64,000 bases of DNA from Pseudisothecium myosuroides (GCA_951799445.1 OX637290.1:1304501-1368500); one strand, 5' to 3'. Counted from the stretch's first letter, positions 35,640 to 48,104 are shown. Numbers and translations are program-made. Notes: generated by a model not told the origin, from the sequence alone.

Positions 35640-36345
35640 TTAACCCCTAGAGTTCCATGACTATGTTTTCAACCAAAACACTCCAAAACTACCATTTTTA
35701 GTACAAGTACCAAATTTTGAAAAAAAAACATTTTTTGACACACGTGATTGTAGGATCTTGTAGTAAGCTAGTTTGAGAAAATGTGGAAAAAAATTTCAGA
35801 ACATTTCACCATGTACATTGTAAGATATTAGCGTTTGAATTGACAAAACCCCTTTTTTGGCCCTACAAAAAATTGGGTAGCTGAACTTTACAAGGTCACA
35901 TTTGTATGAAAAATGTCCAAAATGGTGGTTAATCTTTGGATTCATTCTTCAAGGCAAGTTGGCTACAAGCTTGAAAAATTTCAGATCATTTGGAATTGTA
36001 CATCATACAAGAAAAAAATAATAAGTAAAAAGAAGTAGAGAATAATTCAAAATACAAATTGTTAAGAATTTATTTATAGAATTGAAAAATGCCAATACCA
36101 ATGGTTACAATGTTGTAATAAACAATCTACATCCTATGATTTTATTTTTTTCCAAAATTATTGAAAATTGAGTTAAAATAAAGGACTCCAAAGTTTATTT
36201 TAGAGTAGAGAATCCATAACTACCCGCAAATTAAACTCTTCATAACTTTCATTTCATTGATCAAATGCAATAATTTAAAGCTTTCCAAGTATATATAAAT
36301 CTAGAAAACCAATTTTAGATTTTTGTTGTTGAAAAAAATAAATTT
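35640..36345 (+). repeat. TTAA-family element, right end missing
   Basis: Starts TTAACCCCTAGAGTTCCATG and matches the reverse complement of 48105-49039 (for example AAAGCTTTCCAAGTATATAT near 36276 against ATATATACGTGGAAAGCTTT near 48376). Similarity stops near 36345 and no CTTTAGGGGTTAA terminus follows, so the right quarter was lost. Confidence 0.7.
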
Positions 36346-36877
36346 GACTCCACATGTTGTCAAAGTGCCATTCATGCGGATGTTCGTGTCTTTGGTACTA
36401 TCCAAGTGGTTGGCTTATGCACTCTGCCTAAAGTGTGCATCTTTTCATAACCTCTTTGGCTGGGTAGTACTGAGTTCATCAATAACATGATTAGAAAGAT
36501 GCCACCCTTGCAAACTCAGAATCATAATGCAACCCATTTTTGTATATATGGTAGTTAGTTATTGGACACAGAGAGGCAGGTTATTTGCCATAATTGGGGT
36601 TGCATTAGCATTACAGATACGGGTGAATGTAAGAAACACTTGCCAATTTTGTTGTGTTTTGAAGAATATTCATGTTTTTTTCTGGAATACTTTAAAATTA
36701 AAAAAATAATTAAAATATAAACTAAAAAATATGGCTAATGTATACACCTTTAAGATGAAGGTAACTGCTAAAGGAAATGCATAGAACGGTGGAGAGGAGA
36801 AGGGAACGGTGGGGTGGGAAATGGCGGGGAGTGGGACAGGGGACAGGGAAGGGGAGGAGAGAGGGGATAGGAGGGGA
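36346..36877. other. Intergenic, ending in a G-rich purine tract
   Basis: AT-rich up to about 36780. Then 36790-36877 is almost pure purine on the + strand (runs such as GGGGAGGAGAGAGGGGATAG), next to a CACTA-type terminus. Such a tract could form a triplex or quadruplex, but this is not shown. Confidence 0.4.
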
Positions 36878-37380
36878 CACTACAAGAAAATGGGCATAAA
36901 TGTGACTGCAAAAGAATGACTGGCTATCTGATGTGACTAAACAATAACTTTTATTCTCTAATTGCACGACCGCAGTGTTCACCACAGCGTCCGAGTCATT
37001 CCGGAGTTGTAGACACGGCTTCAGGACGGGAACTAAATGAAGTGCCGGATTCATCTACGGGTTTTTGTTCACAGCGTTGTCCACTAGGTGATGTGGACAC
37101 AGTGATTTCTTACGTAGAGGGCACAATCAACAACAAAATGACAGTCTGTTATATATTGTGACTTCGCGTTACTGTAGGGGGACTATGGAGTGACTAAAAG
37201 GAGCACTACATACGACTGTCAGGAATGACAAGCAGAAAGACAACTGACGTGTTGTCTTGGTCTTCTTTTACTTCCCAGAGTGCGTAGAAAAAAACAACAA
37301 TAGTTGCCGTACTGAAACAGTACAAAGACATAAGTCAATGAATTGATGCCTTCTTGGTGGCTTCTTTATTTCTTGTAGAG
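36878..37380. mobile_element. CACTA-type element, degenerate
   Basis: The left terminus CACTACAAGAAAATGGGC is the canonical plant CACTA end. The probable right terminus is TTTCTTGTAGAG (37369-37380), with one mismatch. Inside are ATGACT/GTGACT motifs like those of the element at 26549. No 3 bp target duplication is evident (GGA left, TTT right), so the right border may be wrong or rearranged. Confidence 0.5.
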
Positions 37381-38109
37381 TTTTTTTAATCTTCATGGTA
37401 GTTTGAAAATGGTTTTCCGGTTCCTCTTTTGTAATCATGTTAATTTTATCTTTTTCTACTTTTTGTATAATCTTTTAGTTGTTATTCTTTTCAATTGTAT
37501 TTTTTTGGGCTATTATTTTGGAATTTTTCCCTGCCTTTTTATTTTTTTATTTTTTATTTTTTCCTTTTTTCCTTTTTTTACTTCTTTGTTTTTTTCATCT
37601 TATTCTATCTTTTTCATTTGTCTTAATTTTAGGCTTCTTTCTTTTTTTAATCTTGGTTTAGATGCCAGAGGGACTTACAATTTCCTTCCTCTCTCTCTCT
37701 CTTACTTCTTCTTTGCCTTCTTATTCATATTCCATTTTTTAAATTTTGGAATTATTTAAATTTTAGTTTTCATCTTTTTAATTGAAGTGACTCATTCCTA
37801 GTGGACTGTTTCATTTCCAATTGGTATAAACCATTCTCTCTTTCAACTTCACTTCAGCTTGCAAGACAATCCGACCGACCTGTCACTTGATGTGATCATC
37901 ACCAAGTTACGTTACAATTACACTCTATGTGGACGACTTGGAAATGACTGTGTTGCATCTTCTGTACTACTGTGAAGTGGTTTAGCCACTGCTTCCAGGA
38001 AGACTGCACATTGTGGTGCATTGTGCAATTTTCAAACATTTTGCATACCTTTCATCACACTTCCCCTACATCTATAGTACATTTTTGTGTATGCCGTATA
38101 CAACGAGGA
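37381..38109. other. T-rich low-complexity intergenic tract
   Basis: 37400-37760 is strongly T-rich on the + strand. Overlapping ORFs there translate to Phe/Leu runs and are not taken as genes. Confidence 0.5.
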
Positions 38110-38410
38110 CGGACAAAATTCAGAAAGGATGTTAGAAAATGTCAAATAAAATATTGTTTTCAATCCGTTCTTCAAATTTGTCCATAAATTTTGATTTTAG
38201 GCTTGAAATCTAAAAACGGATTTTTGGAGATGAAAGTCAAATTAATTTTCCAAGTTTTTGTAGTTCAAAGTTTTTTGAAAAAGATTAATTTACTATGCTT
38301 AAATGAGGTCTAAAATATTATTTGTAACACAATTCTTGCGTTTTAGATATCCCACATGGTTTGTCTTGTCTCCTACCACCTCAATTGTATAAAGAGCTTG
38401 TCATTTCATC
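38110..38410. repeat. Partial foldback element (23868 family)
   Basis: Similar to the right half of 23868-24865: GATTTTAGGCTTGAAATCTA, a TTTTTTGAAAAAGATTAATT block, CTTAAATGAGGTCTAAAATA and CTCCTACCACCTCAATTGTA in that order. The left half and the termini are missing. Confidence 0.55.
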
Positions 38411-38919
38411 TCTTCATGCTCATACACTAAGTGGCTTTGGAAGCTATGCAACACATACCCCACATATGGTACATAGTGTATTGTATATGGCATATTATAT
38501 ATGCTGTATGATGTATGGTATATTGTATATAGTATATTATATATAGTATATTGTATAATTATGGTGCATTGTTGTAGAACTTTGAATGTATTCATATGTG
38601 ATTGCAAAATGACTACTCCTTATGTCCCGACCGGATGCTTGTTGGATGGGTGGTTCCAGATGCTTGGTTGGTTGGGACTTTTGATGTTTGTGCTAGTTGG
38701 GGATTCTAGAGCTTTGGGTTGGATGGAGGTTCTAGTGTTTGCTTTAAAATTAATTGGGTATTAGATGCCAAAAGATAAATTGTGAGAGGTTTTTGTTTAG
38801 ACTGGTTCTGATTCTTGGCAAGGTGGGGATATTTGGAAACTAACAGGAATATCCTCACGTGGATATTTGAAAACGAAGGTAGGGAATTTCTTGGTATTTC
38901 ATAAAAAATGCCAAACTTT
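38411..38919. repeat. Imperfect TATA-rich short repeats, then unassigned sequence
   Basis: 38475-38560 consists of irregular TGTATAT/AGTATAT units. The rest has no recognisable feature. Confidence 0.45.
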
Positions 38920-40767
38920 TTTAGATCCTATAATCAAAGTTTTGCCGTCACGGTGGTAACCATAAAAATACCAAACTTTTCTAGGTCCTAGGGTCAAAGC
39001 TTTGCCATTCCTAAGGGGGGTTCACCCAACAAGGAGAACTTTAGAAGAGGGAAAGTTAACCACTTAAAGAAGACACACAAGGGGGAGGGGGGGTCAAAGC
39101 TTCGCTGTTGTGGGGATCTCTAATGACTTCTAGAACCTGACAAGTTGAAGTTTTGCTGTCTCCGAAGGGACCTACACCATAAAGGTAACTTTAAACAAAG
39201 ATTAGTTTCTGAAACAAAGGGCCATGCATACCCCCATCCTGAGTTTAATACAACTTAGCACACACAAGTTAGTATAAACGTAGTAATCCAAACAAAACTC
39301 ACATGCTAAAGGTCCTCCAAAGCAGCATCGCCAAGGTACGGTGGAGGGTGACTCTAGAGTTAATAGAAGACACCAAGAAGATCTCTAAGACACATAAGTT
39401 AGTGCACAAAGACTCACAACCACTTCTAACTTGGAAGTGAGTACAAAAAGTGTACGGAAGAACCAAAGTACACATATAAACACAATAGAAGGACCCCAAA
39501 AGATCTTCAAAGCTTGAACTTGAACAACAATGAAGCAAAAAATGCTCCAAAAACATCGTGGAGGTTTTTGGCTTCAAACGCCAAAATTTCCAATATAACT
39601 TGAACCTACGGACCCACGGACCCAAAACAAGAATGGGGATGATTTTAGAGAGGGAAATGGAGCCCTTATATAGGTTTCCTAGGGCCCACTCTTCCCCCCT
39701 AAATTTCTAATAGTAACCTTATCAACTTGGATTTTCATCCTCATCTTCCAAGATTTTCATCCTAATCCCTAAATTTTGACTATCTACCATCTTTGCTGAA
39801 CCAACATCCTAACTTTTGGAGATCAACTCCAAATATCAAACGGATTGCGCCGTTGGCTCTAGATTGCCGTGTTCAATATAGAAACTTAAACACCCCCCGT
39901 ACCGGGACCAAAATCCCATCGTAAGCTAGCCTAGAGTAAAAATCAAGTTAAAGTAAATTTCTAACTCTAGGTGGTCCCCTATTTTGAGAAAAGTAACTAG
40001 CTTAGGGTCTCCGGTAGGTGCAAGGAAGTAGGAAAAAACTCCTTGTTGACTTTGTTTCGCCGTCATATGACTCCGAAATGCCGGTTAACATCATGGGGAC
40101 CCCGCCACATAATTAATTCCCAAGGAATCTGGTCGGTTCAAGGACTTGCCGCTATTGAAATGTTGCGAAACTTATTAGAGCGCATTACTAACATAAAACA
40201 AACTAGTCTAATTTTTAGTGAGATTTTACCGCAACCTGTATAACTTCCAAAAAATTCCTATTGGAGGTTAGAATGGTTGACCGTTGAGAAAAGTTTTTTC
40301 TGCAAGTTAGAAGATGCCGGGAATTTTCACGAAACCTCTTAGAAAGTTTCACAAAAGATAAGTAGGTGTGTTTCTGTACCTGGCACAATTGGTCAATGGA
40401 GATTCAAATTGGCTGTCTCCTTGAATTGTTAATGGCGCGGAAATCTTTTGCAGATGAGGAAATTTTGGCAAATCGATTTTGCCGTTGGATTCTTGGCATG
40501 GGATTCCTAACATGGGATTTATACTAGAGCACCATTTTGGGCGGGAGATTCCTCCACAAACCCGTCTTGCGTTAGTGGCTCATGCATGCTAAGAATCGGG
40601 TTTTTTTTAGAATTCATCGATCTAATGGAGAATTCAAAACCTAACAGTAGGACCCAACCTAGTGGCCTTACCGTAGATCTCTTGAACCGATTTAGCCATG
40701 AATTGCCACATTCATGGTGGGATTTAGCCCTTTGGAGGCTATATATGTGACTGAAATCCAATAAATC

Positions 40768-40974
40768 CACTAGAAGAAAACTGCGTTACATTCCCTGAAA
40801 ATGCGTCACCTTGTTTTTGTTGAGTTCCTGTTTCAAAACGCAGTCAAAACGCAAAAGAAGCAAAAAACTGCGTTTTTTGCATTTTGACAGCATTTTTTCT
40901 GCGTTTTGAAACGGGAACTCAACAAAAACAAGGTGATGCATTTTCAGGGAATGTAACGCAGTTTTCTTCTAGTG
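40768..40974. repeat. CACTA-type hairpin MITE, ATC target duplication
   Basis: 207 bp, almost entirely one palindrome: CACTAGAAGAAAACTGCG at the left, CGCAGTTTTCTTCTAGTG at the right, flanked by ATC on both sides. It lies inside the left arm of the large inverted repeat and has no counterpart in the right arm, so it inserted after the arms formed. Confidence 0.9.
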
Positions 40975-41906
40975 ATCCCACTATCTTATGGTTTCTACTC
41001 TATTTCTAGGTGGAATTTGGGGGATTTTTATGTATAAAATCAAAACTAGACCACATACTATAATGAGTATGACAGAACCCTATTTTGGTTCTACACTCTT
41101 TTTATGGCTTTTTGTATACTATTATCAACTTTAATTTGCAAAACTAAAAAAAAAATATCTATGTGGTGTCCCAAGTGATGAATTGGGAGTTCACACTTTG
41201 CAATGGGTCTATAGTTCTGACCCGAGACTCTAAGCTATTAGGAATATATCTTGAACCTCCATACATCACATAATCTGTGCGATAATGGTACGCAGGTATG
41301 AATTTACAATTTTCGTACGATATTCGTTGAAAAATCATCCTCCTTCAAGTTTGAGATGTAAACTCTGACCTCTCATGCAAGCTCTCATTTAATGGGGCTA
41401 AGTGTCAAAAAATGTTCTAACCTTCTACTTGATTGACCTTCAATGTTGTGTAGAAAAATGTGTGTGAAGCAGAAAAGAACAACTCTAATTAAGGGCGGTC
41501 AAAGGCTCAATGACAGGAGGTATGGTTGGCATTCACAACATTGCTATCGTATTTCCAATGTATGAAAAAGCCTAGTCAGAGGAATACACCTGGTTTCTTC
41601 TTGAGTATAGAGCAACAAAGGGCTTACAAAAGCATTGTGGGACAAGCATATGTGGCCACGTTTGGAGAGGGTTCTGTCACCTATTACATTGTAAGTGCTA
41701 TTCTTGATTTTGATCTAAATTTCTCATTGTAGGTTGAATTTGAATGACATTTCAGTTACACATGTATTAATAATTTCTCATGTGAATTTTGATAGCATGT
41801 GATGGTCAAAAATTGCCTGTGGTTTGTAATGAAGTATGGGAGCCTTTTGGTGTAGTCTATACAAGGATTGGAAAAGAATCACCATGCCACAAAAGCAGCT
41901 TATGTG

Positions 41907-42095
41907 GGCAATTTCGTTAAAATGGCGGTATTCCAAGTGCCACTTTGACGGTGTGCCATTTTCACCATCTAGGACTAGTATAGATTTCAAGACGGCCATT
42001 CTGAACCATCTAGAACAAGTATAGATTTCAGAATGGCCGTTCTAAACTGTTTTCATGCCATTTTAAAAAAATATCTCTATTTTAACGAAATTGCC
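41907..42095. repeat. MITE with GGCAATTTCGTTAAAA termini
   Basis: About 189 bp between GGCAATTTCGTTAAAATGG and TTTTAACGAAATTGCC. It lies in the central spacer of the large inverted repeat. Fragments of the same terminus occur near 9334, 12819 and 5829. The inner part has a direct repeat of a CATCTAGRACNAGTATAGAT block. Confidence 0.65.
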
Positions 42096-44194
42096 TATTT
42101 ATTCAAAGCATTCACAACATTTTGGAACGGCACAACATCATCTTCCTATTGTGCAAACATTCCAACGGTGGTATTGTGAGCTCCCAATTTGTCACTTGGG
42201 ACTTGTAGTTTTCTTTTTTCCTAAATTTTGCAATTTAAATCGTAATTATATACAAAAAGCCCTAAAAAGAGTGTAAAACTGAAATGGACATGTTACATAC
42301 CAATATGCCCTTTGGTCCTAAATAGCCTTTTATCCTTAGAATAGCCCTAAAATCCACTTGTAAATAGGTTAGAACTGCAAAAGTAGTGGGAACTAGCAGG
42401 TTTGAGGGTTCTTACCCAAAATAGCCTAAAACCACTGTGCATGTGATCATGCTTGGCTAAATTGGTCTGAGGGAAGTCTAAGGTGATTTATAGGTAGATT
42501 CCCTGAGAGAGGTTTCAGTTTCCCTAATCCATCGACGAATAGTAGAAACCCCAATTGTTAATATGCAGGTGTCACTTTCTCAAGATGGACCAGTGGAGGA
42601 ACCTACGGTCACTGGATTGTGATCTCGGGTCGGAACCATACCGGGAAGTCAAAAGCAAAATTCATTCGCTAAGATTCCCCTGTATGCGAAAGATTCCTTG
42701 ACTGCCAGTAAACCAACGGAGGTGCCTTTTTACCCTCCGTATCAAGACATGCAAGATCAAGATGTAAACTTTCACATCTCTTGGGAAACTCCATGAGAGG
42801 TTCTCCAAGAAGTTTCGGAATTTTATGGATTGAAGAAATATTCCTTCCAGACGGTCAACCGCCTAAACCACGATGGAAATTTCACGATAATTACCCAGGT
42901 GGCGATAAAATCTCACTAAAAATTAATTTAGCTTCTTTTATGCTAATAAGGCGCCCCGACAAGTTTCATGGTGTTTCGATAGCGGGAGATGGCCGAATCA
43001 CCGACATTCCTTCAAATTATCCACGTGGCGGGATTTACGTGGAGTTGACCGGCGTCCCGGGAGCACACGAAGTCGGAACGAAGTCAACGAAGGGTCTTTT
43101 CTTACTCTCTAAGACCTCCTAGACCACCCTGGCTAGTCACCTTTGTTAGAAAAGGTAACCTCCAAAAAGTAGATTTTTACCCCTTTTACTGACTCTAGTT
43201 GGCGATGGTTTACGGTGGAATTTTGGTGTTGGAATAGGGGGTAGGAGAACCTTTGGACTAAAAATGGCCATCTGAAGCCAATGGCGCAATCGGTTTTCGA
43301 TTTGGAGTTGATCTCCAATAGTTAGAGTTTTGGACCAGCGTAAACTCCAAAATAGGTGAAAATCCTAAAAGATAAGGATGAAAATCCGGAAGGATAGGAT
43401 TACCTAGGTTAAAAGAGGGGAGGTGAGGGCCTTAGGAAACCTATAAAAAGGCCCTCATTTCTCTCCAAAGCCACCCCCCATGTTTGTTTTGGGGTCCGTT
43501 GGGTTCAAATAATGTTGGATATTTTGGCATTTTAGCCAAAAACCCTAGCGGTGTTTTGAGGCCTTTGTTGCCCCGTTGTTGTTACTATTTCAAGCTTTCA
43601 AGTTCCCTCTTAGTTGCCCATTGGAGAGAGAGACATGTGCAATTTTTGAGGTCACCATTGGCACTTGTTATATTGATCTAGTTTGTGTATTAACCCTAAA
43701 GCCTCCCCCTCATACCTTGGCGATGCCGCTTAGGGAGACCTCTAGTGTCTTAGCGTGAATCACATGGTGCTAATGTGGTGATTTATGTCCTTGTTTACCT
43801 TGTTCTGTCACCAGACGACGAAGCTTTGAACTTGGTTACGTTGTTTAGTCCCAAACAATGTGTTAAAACCCTCGACACAGCGGAGCTTTGGCTTCGAGAA
43901 CCTTTTTAGAAGTCCCAGATTTGGTGTTAAAAACCAGGATATGGCGAAGCTTTGAGCCTCCTCAGTTGTCATGCCCAAAGTTTAGTTTCCAAAAGAGTGT
44001 GGAAGCTAACCAAAGTTTAGTGTCCAAAAGTTTAGACGAATAGTTCCCCCCATCTAGTCACCCTCGTGCAGTTAGTTACAGAGAGAAAAAAAATGTTATT
44101 AATAGACTAGTAGGGATTCCCCCCTTACGGAAGAAACCCTTCCTTCTTCTTTCTTTTGTTCTTTGTTTTCCTCGCTTACGTTTTTTTTTTATTA

Positions 44195-44430
44195 AGCAGC
44201 CCGGCAACCCAAGGCAGCCCGAGACCCGAGTATTCCAAGGCAGCCCAAAGGCCCCAGTATTCCAGCAGCCCAAAGACCCCAGTATCCCAAGCAGCCGGGA
44301 GACCCTAGTATTCCAAGCAGCTGGGGCGGCCAAGGCAGTCCAGGCAGCCCGGCGCCGCCACGTGGCGGCCGGCCACTGGCCCGGCCCTGGAGGCTCCCCG
44401 CTCCGCTCCAGGCCCTGCTCCGCCCCACTC
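44195..44430. repeat. GC-rich 26 bp tandem array
   Basis: About five units of 25-27 bp with consensus AAGCAGCCCRRAGACCC + AGTATTCC between 44195 and 44335, followed by a GC-rich segment (CGCCGCCACGTGGCGGCC and similar) to 44430. It contrasts sharply with the AT-rich background. The reverse strand is open for 136 codons with Leu-Gly-Ile-Leu-Gly repeats, which I attribute to the array and not to a gene. Confidence 0.75.
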
Positions 44431-46858
44431 CAGGCCGTCAAGCTCATTTTTTTTAATTTTTTTCCGTCATTTGTAAATACCAACAACTTAGGAGGAGGTA
44501 GATTAGACTAGAATAAAAAGACAAGGGATAGAAGGGTTGGGATAGAAATTAGAGGGAGAAATAGACAAGGCAAAAAAGGGGAAAAAATTGTAGGAAGAAT
44601 CTAATCAAAGTAGAAGAAGCTATTAAAAGAAGGAGAAGAATAGAGGAGGAAGAAGTAGCAGTTAGGATAAGGGAACTCCATTAATTAGAAGAAAGAGGGC
44701 CCTCACATACCCACACGCTCACACCCACTCAATCACGCCTCTTCAAAAACACTCACACGCCTCAAAAGCACAAAACAAAGCTTGAGAAAGACAACCAAGA
44801 AGAAGGCTTTAGTAGGAAGATGATGAATAGGGAATAGATTAACAAAAATCCCACAAAGCATTGTGAGCCATCGATTGCTCTTTGCGTAAGAGGAAAAGAA
44901 ATCAATGCGTCATTCACATTATTGGGAGTAGTTCGTAGACATTAAGGGCATGTAAGAGAATAGTGTATAAGGAAAAGGATAGAGGGGAAAGGAAAAGAGA
45001 ATAGCTAGACAAGCAAAGTTGGAAGTTATAATACAAGTGATCACTTCCACAAACAAAAGAACAAGTTATCAAGATGGCAATCGGGGGAAACCTAAGCAAC
45101 TTAATTCGCAATCTCCAATACGAGGTGGGTCACTAAACTCCCTCCTTGCAATTTAAAGTTTCCAAAGAACTAGCATTTGCTAGGGAGGCTGAGAGCTAGA
45201 ATAGACAAGAGGCAAGGTCAGGTTATAATTGGATTTAGAATCTTATAGTAGAGGGCTAGAGGTTTCCAAAAACCTAAAACACGTCAAAATCCGAGTTAAA
45301 ACAAAGAAGTTATAAGTGGATGAAGTTAGGGAGTCATGTTGGATGAAACTTAGCAAAATCCATCCAAGGGGAACAAGGAATAGGATCTAGGAAATAGGTA
45401 TAATTTAAAATCCAAAAGTGGAATTAGAAATTAGTTTTGAAATTAGGGTTGATCGTAATCAGTGGATGAAGTTTGAAGGACCGAGTAGCGGTCAAACTTC
45501 ATCCATGAATAACTTTGGCTAGGAAGCACCAAATCTAATGTGACTAGTCATAGTAGAAAGTTAAAATTAGGATTTAAAAGGAACAAGACTTAAACTTCTA
45601 AAAATAGTAACTTATCAAACGTAATTAAGCCCCTTAGGTAAAACGAGAAAGTGGATTAGGAACTTTTAGGATTAAGTTTAGAATAATTATAAATTTAGAA
45701 CCTCTTAGAACAAGCTTAAGGTAACCCAAAACTAAACCCAACTTAAGGAAAGACCTAAACCCAAAGCAGTTAGGAAGGGATGAAGTCCGGAACAAGTAAT
45801 GGATGAATCCTGGAGGATTTCATCCATTCAAGTCAAGACTTGGTAATTAGGCTAACCTTAGGGAGTCAGGCTCATAGCCCAAATTCCAAGTCAAATCAAA
45901 ATTAGGAGTTCGTAGAAAAGAATAGATGAAGGTTGAGGAACCGAGTAGCGGTCAAACTTCATCCGTCCATAACTTTCTCTAGGAAAGTCCAATTCAGATA
46001 AACTTTACACTTTTAGAAATGGCATGAGGTACTCCTTCACTTAGGATAGATACCTATAGACTGAAATTACCTCCTCTCCTAGACCACCAAGCCCTCTTAG
46101 GCTTCCACTTAGACTCAGTAATTATAGCAATTCCGATTAGGGTTTTGTTTTCATTATTCGAAGTAGCTAATCTTAGGAGCATAGAAAAGATCCATTGCTT
46201 GGAAGGCACAATGGATTGGCGCTAGACACCCATAGATCGAACTAAACGGTTATTTATCGAGAGCTTGGTTGTGCTCGTTTATTTAGCAAGGGTGGATAAA
46301 TAAGCGCTCACAGGTATCAAGCGATTCAAGAGAGGGAGCTCAAAAAAGACAAAGCGACAGCATTAGCAAGAAACCCTGTTGTGATAGCCGTTCGAGCAAT
46401 AATAGAGAAAAGACGGCAAACATATATGTTGTCAACATGCCGTCAAAAGTACACAGAGTGGTGCAATGGCCGTATTCAGGTTGGATCAAGATTCCTGCTC
46501 CCAGATTCTCTTCCAACAATCAATGAGGGTGATAGTGAATGAAGATTTTGTTTTCAAGCCTACTTGTGCAAGATAATGTTTTAATGCTAGCCGGATTGCA
46601 TATCTTAATGTTATTTTGCAAATTTCTTCTATGAAATTATGATTTTATAGTTTACATCAAAGGTTGATTGAGAAGAAAAATTCCATATAGAATGCACTAT
46701 TAAAAATTCAGTGTCCGATTCAACAAGAAAATCAAAAAATATATGTTAATTTGGACAGTTGATTAGGACATTTTGATTCGGACAATAATCAACACTTATA
46801 TATTAATTTTTTTCTAGATATTGTCAAAATTAAAAAAATAAATTACTATTTGAAAATC
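44431..46858. other. Purine-rich unassigned region with hairpins
   Basis: On the + strand mostly A and G. Two related hairpin-forming segments lie at 45463-45505 and 45924-45964: a GGATGAAGTTTG arm (or close variant), CCGAGTAGCGGT in the loop, then CAAACTTCATCC. A TTGGCGCTAGACACCC motif at 46214-46229 resembles a retroelement primer-binding site, but no LTR pair or pol gene is visible. It may be a decayed retroelement leader. No gene is called. Confidence 0.35.
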
Positions 46859-46945
46859 TGCCACGTAAGCAAAACTTGCCACGCAAGCAAGACTGCCTCG
46901 TCAACAAACTCACCACACAAGTTAGACTGCCACATAAGTAGCCAA
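46859..46945. repeat. Degenerate short tandem repeat
   Basis: About five units of 16-19 bp with consensus TGCCACRYAAGYAARACT. No function is suggested. Confidence 0.5.
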
Positions 46946-47109
46946 CACATTAATGTCAAATAATGGATTAAATTTTTTAAAGTTAATTAATTAATAATTT
47001 AATTAAAATAATATTTAATTAAAATGTAATTTAAAAAATACAACATTGTATTCAAAGTGTTTAATTATGTTCATCAATTGAACTTTGAGTGTCACTTACC
47101 TTGATGTGT

Positions 47110-47945
47110 GAAGGGAAGAGAAGACAAGCTCTTTATACTAGTGGGATGGTAGGAGGTAAGACAACCGATATGGGATATGTGAGTTAGAATTAGTTAGAGA
47201 TCTACTACTCATAGTTAAGCCCAAAGTAGGAATTGTGGTTAAAAATTGAAATTTCAGACCTCATTTAGGTAGTGTAGAATAATTTTTTTCAAAAAACTTT
47301 GAACTAATATAATGTGTAAAATCAAACCAAATTTTATCTCCAAAAATCCATCTCAGATTTCAACACTCCAATCAAAAGTTATGGTCAAATTTTAGAGAGG
47401 GGTTGGAAGGGACATTTTTTTTGACAATTTTCAAACACCCTCTTTGAAATTTGTCCATAACTTTTTATTGGAGGCTTGAAACCTCAAACGGAGTTTTGGA
47501 GATGAATTTTGGATTTATTTCAAAAAAAAATTTTGTTAAAAGTTTTTTGAAAAAAATTATTTTATTATGCTAAAATGAGGTCTGAAATTTTATTTTGCAC
47601 ACAATTCCTACATTTTGATAATAAGCGGTGAAGCTCTCAATCATCTTCAAATTGTCCCATATCCTTTGAGGATTCATAATAGACAATGGATTTCATTATA
47701 AAAATTATCTCTCTACCTAACACACTCACTACATGTCAATGAAGAAAGTCCTTTTCCATGTCATTTAAAAATTACTTGATGGTAAATAGTCATTGGATTC
47801 TATTTTGGACTTTCTTACTACCATTGAACATTTTCATTTTTTACAACATCTTGGCTGTTTAATTTGACAATTTCTCTTAATCATTTTACTTATTTTTTGG
47901 CTTACTTTTGAATAATTATTTTCCGTCGACCCTATCCTACTGTAA
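47110..47945. repeat. Foldback element, left terminus missing
   Basis: Has the central inverted repeat of the 23868 family (TTCAGACCTCATTTAGGTAG near 47253 against AAAATGAGGTCTGAAATTTT near 47573) and the right terminus GTCGACCCTATCCTA (47926-47940). The left terminus was not found. Confidence 0.6.
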
Positions 47946-48104
47946 TGATATGTGAAAAAATAAAAATGATGTTCAGAGGATTGGTCCGAATCAATTGAGC
48001 AAATTTTTTTTTTGTCAAATCAACAAAATTATATTAATTGATGTTTAGAGGACTGCCAAATCAACTAAGCCCAAATTTTTTTTGTCATAATTAGCGTAAA
48101 TGCA

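Larger units (their letters stand above)
38920..43970. repeat. Large diverged inverted repeat
   Basis: The left arm (about 38920-41215) is the diverged reverse complement of the right arm (about 42155-43970). Matching pairs: CTAATTTTTAGTGAGATTTT (40208) with AAAATCTCACTAAAAATTAA (42907); GTCCCAAGTGATGAATTGGG (41167) with CCCAATTTGTCACTTGGGAC (42183); GCATCGCCAAGGTACGG (39326) with CCTTGGCGATGCC (43717). Both outer ends have repeated AAGCTTTG/AAGCTTCG units. Each arm has a TATA-like site next to a GGGCCC or GGCCC block (39673 on the - strand, 43442 on the + strand), both pointing outward. It could be two retroelement or LTR-like copies head to head, or a long-TIR transposon. No reverse transcriptase or transposase was recognised. 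ORFs inside (up to 113 codons) are not convincing. Confidence 0.7.

Noticed and set aside
37403..37759. 118-codon Phe-rich ORF
   Set aside because: It is a T-rich tract with no start context, domain or conserved copy.
42781..43122. 113-codon ORF with reasonable amino-acid composition
   Set aside because: It lies in the right arm of the large inverted repeat, and the paired left-arm sequence does not keep the frame. I saw no domain.
44076..44486. 136-codon ORF on the - strand
   Set aside because: It is generated by the GC-rich 26 bp tandem array, and an overlapping frame on the same strand is open as well.
46214..46229. TTGGCGCTAGACACCC as a retrotransposon primer-binding site
   Set aside because: No LTR ends, polypurine tract, gag or pol are visible, so a retrotransposon call is not supported.
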